The notes under the pieces were generated by a model that was given only the letters and a program-made list of their open reading frames with translations, did not search any database and was not told the origin of the DNA. From Syncephalastrum monosporum B8922 (lineage: Eukaryota > Mucoromycota > Mucoromycetes > Mucorales > Syncephalastraceae), in the NCBI GenBank assembly GCA_000697355.1, contig JNEN01001258.1, positions 1 to 64,000 of the forward strand: a stretch of 64,000 nt of DNA, read 5' to 3'. The position numbers and the translations under genes are program-made. Below are positions 58,262-64,000 of the stretch, one piece after another. How positions within the stretch are numbered: the stretch's first letter is position 1; every line of letters starts with the position of its first letter.

Positions 58262-59228
58262 GACGAGTACTTACGCAGTGAAAATGTTGAGGAAGAGAAC
58301 AGCGAAGCCAATGAGGATGAGGATATGGTTGAGCTGGAGATTGCCAAGGAGACGCGTCACAGGATAGGTGTTCCAGGGCAGGATGTCACCGAGGACCTCG
58401 TGCACGCGTAACGTCCAAAGAGCAGGGCCAAAGATGCCCGAGATCAGGTGCACGCCCACGAGCATGAGCACGCCTTCGACGGGTCCGCTGAAATAACCCA
58501 GGAAGAGGATGCCGGTGTGATACTCCTCCCAGGTCGACAGGTAAAAGTTGCCGAGGCTGGCAGCGAGCGACATGACGGTCCACCAGCTCTGGCCTAGCGA
58601 GGTCGAAGATGCCCAGGTCAAGACGCCGAGAGAGGTGTTGAGCGCATCGCAACCTACAAATCCAGGCACACAGCGCATATGAATATGGTATGGGGGACCA
58701 CGCATCGTTATAATCTCAATATACCGTGATCAAACAGTTCACCGAGGGGACCTGACATGCCGGTGCGTCTCGCTTGCTTGCCATCAATGGCGTCCAAGGA
58801 CTGATAAACAAAGAGACCGATACCAAATCTAACAATGCAGCAGAATGCAATGGAAATGAAAATGGAATATAATATGAATTGTCCATTATTATCACAAGAA
58901 CCCCACACAAAAAAAAAAAAATGACGTACGAAGTGTAGACCCAGTTGGGGCAAGGACCCAGGTCGGGTGCATAGTAGAACAGCGTAAGGACGTTGGCGAC
59001 GACGCAGAGGAGACCCAGCAGGGTAATGAGGTTGGGCCTGTCGACACTACTTTAGTACGGTGGCAAGGCGACTCTTTGGCATTGCACCTACGCGACCCAC
59101 AGCGGGAAGATCTTGACAAGGTTGTTCCAGTACGCGGACAGAATGTACCGCGACACGAGCGACTTGTCGACACCGCCGTAGCGGTATTTGAGCAGGTTAG
59201 GCAGCGATTCCTCGGGAATGTAACTCAT
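57639..59228 (-). CDS. EPT1: Ethanolamine/choline phosphotransferase (EPT1/CPT1)
   Basis: Last step of the Kennedy pathway: CDP-ethanolamine or CDP-choline plus diacylglycerol gives PE or PC, in the ER/Golgi membrane. Exons 59228-59092, 59037-58930, 58828-58725, 58653-58275, 58189-57869, 57795-57639; 401 residues. The CDP-alcohol phosphotransferase motif DGx2ARx8Gx3Dx3D is complete and split by the third intron: [19 protein letters not shown], then HGCD. Seven or more hydrophobic segments are visible (for example [33 protein letters not shown]). The start [19 protein letters not shown] is typical. Substrate preference cannot be told. Confidence 0.95.
58236..58261. repeat. (AT)13 microsatellite in an EPT1 intron
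   Basis: Thirteen AT dinucleotides inside the intron 58190-58274 of EPT1. It makes up nearly a third of that intron. Confidence 0.9.
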
Positions 59229-59546
59229 TCTACGGTGAGAAAGAGAAGAAGAGGGCGAAGAAGAGGAAGCGGAATTGAATAGAGAAGTGGCCAAAGAAGA
59301 AGAACGAAAAAAAAGAAAAGGGAAATTGATGGATTGCCCGACGAGCCGATCGGGAACGGATCCCATATTGTATTTTGGAATCGAAAATAGGTGCGCTGTG
59401 AGCGTGTGTGTGTGTGTGTGACATAAATTCGATGTCTTTTTCTCTTTCTTACGTGCGTTGTCGTCCACCCTTTTTCTATTTTATTTTTCTGTACACACAC
59501 GCACACACACAATCCTAACCCCAATCCAGTGTCCAATCCAATCATA

Positions 59547-60952
59547 ATGATGCGCTCTACTTTCTATAAATATGCTCGTCTATCAAGGCCCCATCATCGT
59601 TTCTCCCCTTCTTCTTTTCGCCCTTTCTCCTTCTGTTACTCTACCATGGTCAAAGAACGCGTCTGCATTGTTGGCTCCGGCAACTGGTATTTAAACTAGC
59701 TCTCGACAAGCCAATGCGCCTATCTCTTGTCGCTTATTGACTCTATCTTATCCTGATGTTGCACGCGCCAGGGGCTCTGCGGTGGGCAAGATCGTGGGCA
59801 ACAACGTATTACGGCACAAGGACCGGTTTGAGCCCGAGGTGCGGCAGTGGGTGTTCCAAGAGACGTACAAGAACGAGCGGCTGACGGACATCATCAACCG
59901 GACCCACGAGAACCCGAAATACCTGCCTGGCATTGCTTTACCCTCCAACCTCGTGGCCGTGCCTGATCTGGCAGAGGCCACCCGCGACGCAACCGTCCTT
60001 GTCTTTGTGCTGCCCCATCAATTCGTCAAGCAGGTCTGCAACGACCTCAGCCAGATCTCCCTCAGCCAGACCGTCAAGGCCATCTCGCTCATCAAAGGCC
60101 TCGAGATCAACTCGAATGGCGTCACTCTCTTTTCCGAAGAGATTGCCCGCCATCTCGGCCTGCAGCACGTCGCTGCTCTGAGTGGTGCCAACATTGCCAA
60201 CGAAGTCGCCGAGGAAAAGTTCTGTGAATCGACCATCGGATGCCATGTCGACGATGAACCCATGTACTTCCAGCTGTTTGATACCCCGTACTTTCGCGTC
60301 CAGGTCATTCGCGACCACGCCGGCGTGCAGCTCTGCGGTGCGCTCAAAAACATTGTTGCCGTTGGTGCCGGCCTTTCGGATGGCTTGGGGTAAGAACGCA
60401 TGCCAGATACGTTGTTGGGTTTTACCAGTTGTTGGGGCAACAAAGGGAGAGAAAAAAAAAGACGCACGATGTACTTATTTCGTTTTCCTGTGATGCTAGC
60501 TACGGAAGTAACACAAAGGCGGCCATTGTTCGCCGGGGTCTGATGGAGATGCGTCAATTTGGCCATACCTTCTTTGGTTCTGTTGTCCAGGACAACACCT
60601 TTTTTGAATCATGCGGTATCGCAGGTAAATACTTGACACAGACACAAGAAAAGATTTCTGTTTGGATTTTCTTGATCTGATCCTGTTTGCTATTTATTTA
60701 GATCTTATTACGACTTGTTCAGGCGGTCGGAATCGCATGGTAGCGGAGGCCTTTGCTCAGACGGGAAAATCCATTGAAGAGCTTGAAAAGACGATGCTCA
60801 ATGGCCAGAAACTCCAGGGCACATTGACAGCCAAGGAAGTGCATGAATTTCTGTCCGCCCGAAACATGGTCGATCAATTCCCGCTCTTCAAAACCGTGTA
60901 TCGCATAATTTACGAAGGAGCTCCCCCCACATGCATTGTACGCGATATTTAA
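59547..60952 (+). CDS. GPD1: NAD-dependent glycerol-3-phosphate dehydrogenase
   Basis: Reduces dihydroxyacetone phosphate to glycerol-3-phosphate for glycerol and lipid synthesis and NADH disposal. Exons 59547-59686, 59772-60389, 60500-60624, 60702-60952; 377 residues from the first ATG, 344 from the ATG at 59646 ([20 protein letters not shown]), which is where cytosolic homologues begin. The Rossmann motif is GSGNWGSA; the catalytic Lys lies in GCHVD...[19 protein letters not shown], followed by [16 protein letters not shown] and [12 protein letters not shown]. The extra 33 codons encode [18 protein letters not shown] and a Ser/Phe/Arg-rich stretch ending SFCYST, without acidic residues, like a mitochondrial presequence. 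Confidence 0.95.
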
Positions 60953-61149
60953 CAATTCAAAAAAAGGAAAAGCGGTTATAAAGGCATCTTATATTACAAG
61001 CAAAAAACAAAGAAGAGGAGGAAAAAGAGGGCGAAGCGCAAAAAAAAAAAAAAACATGCATAAGGAATGGAATGGAAACAAAACAACGTGGGAGGAGAGA
61101 GGTTAGTAAGAAAAAAAAAAAAAGAAGTCAGCAAAACGCAAAACGATTA

Positions 61150-63126
61150 CTACGGGGGGATATCATCGCCATTCCACATAAAACGCGCAATCTCGCCTGA
61201 ATTCTCATATATGCAGCGAACAACGCCCATCCACGATTGGGGGGCGTGCGTGGGTTGACTCTCGTGCGTTGAGGGAGATGAACAGGGCGGGACGCGGATC
61301 ATGGCAGGCTTCGTTCTCAAGACCGCCCGTGCGTCAGACGAGCGTAGATCCACCTTCATAAAAGACGGGGGATCCGCTCCAGAGGGCGAGCAGGCCGGTG
61401 CGGGCAACGTGAATTGGTATGTGCCCAGCGCATCCAACGGCACAATGGTGATATTACGCGGTGCATCGTCCACGAGCACCACAAACGGACCGTGTGGATA
61501 CCACTGCGGATGGCCGCGATCGTCCTGGAGCTCCACTGTGAATGAGACGTTCTTTGTATTGGTGGTTGTGACGGGCGTCAGCGAGGCATCGTAGATCGAC
61601 AAGCTGTAGTATTGATAGACTGGAAGCAGGAGGGTCAGTAGCACGAGGAGCAGCATGGACCGGGGCGGAGACATCCAAACCGGGAGCGGGTTGTATGCCT
61701 TTCTGGGTGATGCGCCGCAGGACGAGGAGGCACTGGCGGAGGCGGATGACGTGGTGATCGTTGCGGCGGCGTCCGAGTTCTTTTCCATTTCTTTCCGGAT
61801 TTGATCACGGAGCGCCTCGCGCTGGATGGCCCGTTGACGTGAGCGCTCCAAGATGCTGAAAATAGCGTGTCGGTCCATGGCCACAAACTGGTCGATGGTC
61901 AAGATCTGGTAGGGTGCGGGAGTCGTCATGCCTGCCGCTTCCCACTCACCACGCGCACGCCTGGAAGACGTGCTGAGCGAAGCGACGGATGCTAAAGGGA
62001 ACGGCGTTTTTTGGAGGCCAAAGGAGGGACGCTGGCCAAACTCCAGAAACGAGAGGAGCGAGATGTCAAGGCACCGAATGCGATAGCGTGCCAGCCAGTC
62101 TGCGAGTTGGTTGCGCCGGTCAGCGATCACCCCTAATGTGGGTGGTGCAGGGCGGGTATACATGGACAAGATGGGGAGAATGGGCACGCCAAGCTTCTTG
62201 AAGCATTGGAGGACGGCCAAGTCCTGGTCGTGGTCGCCGTCGTAGAAATAGACGCAGAGGTCGATACCATTCGGCGTCTTCTCGGGGTAGCAAAAGTAGT
62301 CGCTGTGGCGCGATGTCAGGTCCTTCCATAGGCCGGGGTGGTCTTCCCGCGCACTTTCGCATTGTTGCCAAATGTACCGCATGAATAGGGGATGGTCCGT
62401 GAGTTCCCCTCGGCGGCGGCTGAAATCGGCCTCGATAATGGAGACACCATAGTCTTGACACGTCACATGCTGTTGCTCATCCGCTTCACGCTTGAGGTAC
62501 AGTAGATGGTGTTTGCGCTCACGAAACATGCCCGAGGCCCTTTCGGCGAGCGGGTCCTTGTCGAGGATGCGTGACAGGCCTTCAGAGAGCTTCTGAAAGA
62601 ACAGCCGGCGGTCAGTGTCGGAGGCAGTGCCCATGTAGACCACGCGTATGAGCGCAGGCGGTGTCAGCGGTTCGTCCAACGTGGTCGATTCTTGCTCTTC
62701 GATGGCTTTCATTTGTTGTTCCAAGTCGCGTTCACCGCCCAGCATTTCCATTAGGGTCTCTGATCCGACTTGGTGTGTGAGTTCAATTGATTCTGGCATC
62801 TCGTCGTCGAATTCGCTGCTGCTACTGACGTCGCCGAGGTGGGGATCATAGTCGAGGTCATTCGAGCTCGAGCTATTGCTTTGGGTGAGGGCTTCAGCGA
62901 GCGACTGATAGTCGATTTTCTGGTCATGCGAGCTGTCACCTTCGCTTCGGCACGAGCGAATGGCGCCGTTGTCATGCTTCGCAACGGGCAAAGTTGGAGC
63001 CGACTGGCTATCTGTCAAGTTGTCGCTGTCGTCATCAGCCGCAGCCGGTGGTCGCACCCCGTGATGCGTACCTTGTTTAATACCGCTTCCTGGGTTATCA
63101 CTTTTGGCTCCTTTGGTACGTGGCAT
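61150..63126 (-). CDS. Unrecognised single-pass membrane protein (658 residues)
   Basis: Single exon with no family I can name. Residues 1-150 are acidic, Ser-rich and disordered. Residues 155-375 look globular: IRVVYMGTASDTDRRLFFQKL, LFMRYIWQQCESAREDHPGLW, LCVYFYDGDHDQDLAVLQ and KKLGVPILPILSMYT. Alternating beta strands and helices and the VPILPILS strand recall a P-loop NTPase fold, but no Walker A lysine is present, so a degenerate GTPase-like domain is only a guess. A Ser/Ala linker precedes one strongly hydrophobic segment (MLLLVLLTLLLPVYQYYSL, about 490-508). The last 150 residues contain four Cys and NxT/NxS sequons and could be lumenal or extracellular. Confidence 0.75.
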   Translation of the reverse strand: MPRTKGAKSDNPGSGIKQGTHHGVRPPAAADDDSDNLTDSQSAPTLPVAKHDNGAIRSCRSEGDSSHDQKIDYQSLAEALTQSNSSSSNDLDYDPHLGDVSSSSEFDDEMPESIELTHQVGSETLMEMLGGERDLEQQMKAIEEQESTTLDEPLTPPALIRVVYMGTASDTDRRLFFQKLSEGLSRILDKDPLAERASGMFRERKHHLLYLKREADEQQHVTCQDYGVSIIEADFSRRRGELTDHPLFMRYIWQQCESAREDHPGLWKDLTSRHSDYFCYPEKTPNGIDLCVYFYDGDHDQDLAVLQCFKKLGVPILPILSMYTRPAPPTLGVIADRRNQLADWLARYRIRCLDISLLSFLEFGQRPSFGLQKTPFPLASVASLSTSSRRARGEWEAAGMTTPAPYQILTIDQFVAMDRHAIFSILERSRQRAIQREALRDQIRKEMEKNSDAAATITTSSASASASSSCGASPRKAYNPLPVWMSPPRSMLLLVLLTLLLPVYQYYSLSIYDASLTPVTTTNTKNVSFTVELQDDRGHPQWYPHGPFVVLVDDAPRNITIVPLDALGTYQFTLPAPACSPSGADPPSFMKVDLRSSDARAVLRTKPAMIRVPPCSSPSTHESQPTHAPQSWMGVVRCIYENSGEIARFMWNGDDIPP

Positions 63127-64000
63127 TCAGTGATAACAGTAGTAGTAGTAGGAGTAGTAGTAGATGGAGGAGTTGTTAATACAGGTCCTTTCTTCTTCTC
63201 GTTTGTAATGTGGGTTGTTTGGGAGAGGTGGCAAGTGGTAGAAAATGATAAAAATAAAAGAGGAAGAGGAATAATGCCAGATAAGCAAAAGAAGCGAAAA
63301 TAAAAAAGGGTCGCACACCGCAGGAAAATAAGCACAGCAGCACACTTTACACTTTTTTTCACACACGACACTCTCTTTTCTTAGTTTGACCCTCTCCTTC
63401 GTTTGGTATTTTACCTGTCAGTGGTGGAAAAGGAAGCAAGAAAGGCAGGATCGTGCGAGGAAATAACGCAATGGAAAAGAAAAAAAGTTGTGGAGAGGGA
63501 AAGAGAGAGAAAGAGAGAAGCGGGAATTGCTTACCCCTCCGGGGATCACCCACTTTTTTTTATACGTAGGTCATGGCAAAAAAAAAAAAAAGGGGTCATG
63601 TGGACATTCCACATACAGTACGCACACACAGAGGAGAGAAGCATACTCTGTCTCTCTGCCGTACTCCTTTGCTTTTTCGTCTATGCTAGTACGCCACTCC
63701 GATCTGTTTTTCTCTTCCTTCCTCCCCTTTTTTTCTGAGTAGTGGTTTCTCGACAATGAAGCATGCAAAAATTGACAAGTTAAAATACAAGCAGACAGAG
63801 TAATTTTTGCGCCAATTTTGCATAGGATGATGTATATATGAAAAGGAAGGGTTATGCTGTGTGATTGGAAATTAAAACGAGCAGAAATGCAACAGCAACA
63901 CAGCGATTCAAGCCCAGGAACTGGACAACACACAGAGCACAGAGATCATGGCAGTTGCCTAGTTGAGGCTCAGGTTGCTATGCAGCGCACATCTCAGCTC
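63127..64000. other. Right-end noncoding region
   Basis: Promoter side of the membrane-protein gene, with TAG/TAC triplet repeats (63139-63165), GA-rich tracts (63495-63520) and oligo(A)/(T) runs. No gene recognised before the window edge. Confidence 0.5.

Overview
The window is a gene-dense piece of a fungal nuclear genome. Genes lie on both strands, almost all are split by short GT-AG introns (mostly 45-90 bp), exons can be as small as 15 bp, and intergenic gaps are often only 100-600 bp. Gene content is filamentous-fungal: a TEA-domain factor, a CCG-9-type trehalose synthase, Atg15, a GH3 beta-glucosidase, HOPS, TRAPP and proteasome subunits. The intron density, the Fanzor-type remnant and the metazoan-like C-terminus of the TEA factor suggest an early-diverging fungus, most likely Mucoromycota. 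That placement is inference; no rRNA or marker alignment was possible. No tRNA, rRNA or CRISPR array was recognised.

Layout. 1-9.8 kb: arginine biosynthesis ArgJ (-, C-terminus outside the window), DNA polymerase delta catalytic subunit POL3 (+, 19 exons), eIF2D/Tma64 (+), TRAPP subunit Trs31 (-). 11.3-13.2 kb: a DCAF7/WDR68-type WD40 protein (+). 14.0-17.1 kb: a 982-residue secreted protein (-) built from ten 62-residue modules separated by Lys-Arg sites. 19.5-26.8 kb: an FHA-RING ubiquitin ligase (+), then three minus-strand genes: an HD phosphohydrolase, a MAT2B-like reductase whose stop codon is 17 bp from the HD start codon, and a TEA-domain transcription factor. 27.3-31.5 kb: trehalose synthase (-) and a divergent methyltransferase (+). 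About 32.0-32.5 kb: a broken Fanzor/TnpB-type nuclease remnant followed by a GAAA hairpin. 32.7-35.3 kb: V-ATPase subunit F, a BAP31/Yet family ER protein, and DPH3 (-). 38.0-43.7 kb: malic enzyme and a secreted GH3 beta-glucosidase. 44.1-47.9 kb: an unrecognised 85-residue protein (-), a mitochondrial carrier and Atg15 lipase. 48.6-54 kb: a mitochondrial 2-oxoacid dehydrogenase kinase (-) and Vps39/Vam6 (-). 54.5-63.1 kb: a DUF1992 protein (-), Rpn3 (+), ethanolamine/choline phosphotransferase (-), NAD glycerol-3-phosphate dehydrogenase (+) and an unrecognised one-TM protein (-).

Most genes are unrelated housekeeping functions without operon logic. Loose themes are central carbon and storage metabolism (malic enzyme, G3P dehydrogenase, EPT1, trehalose synthase, beta-glucosidase) and vacuole/endomembrane traffic (TRAPPC5, V-ATPase F, Vps39, Atg15, BAP31). 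The items most worth following are the kexin-site repeat protein, the Fanzor remnant with its hairpin, and the apparent YAP-binding-like domain of the TEA factor. Exon joins were built by hand from splice consensus plus reading-frame and family fit; each complete model closes in frame.
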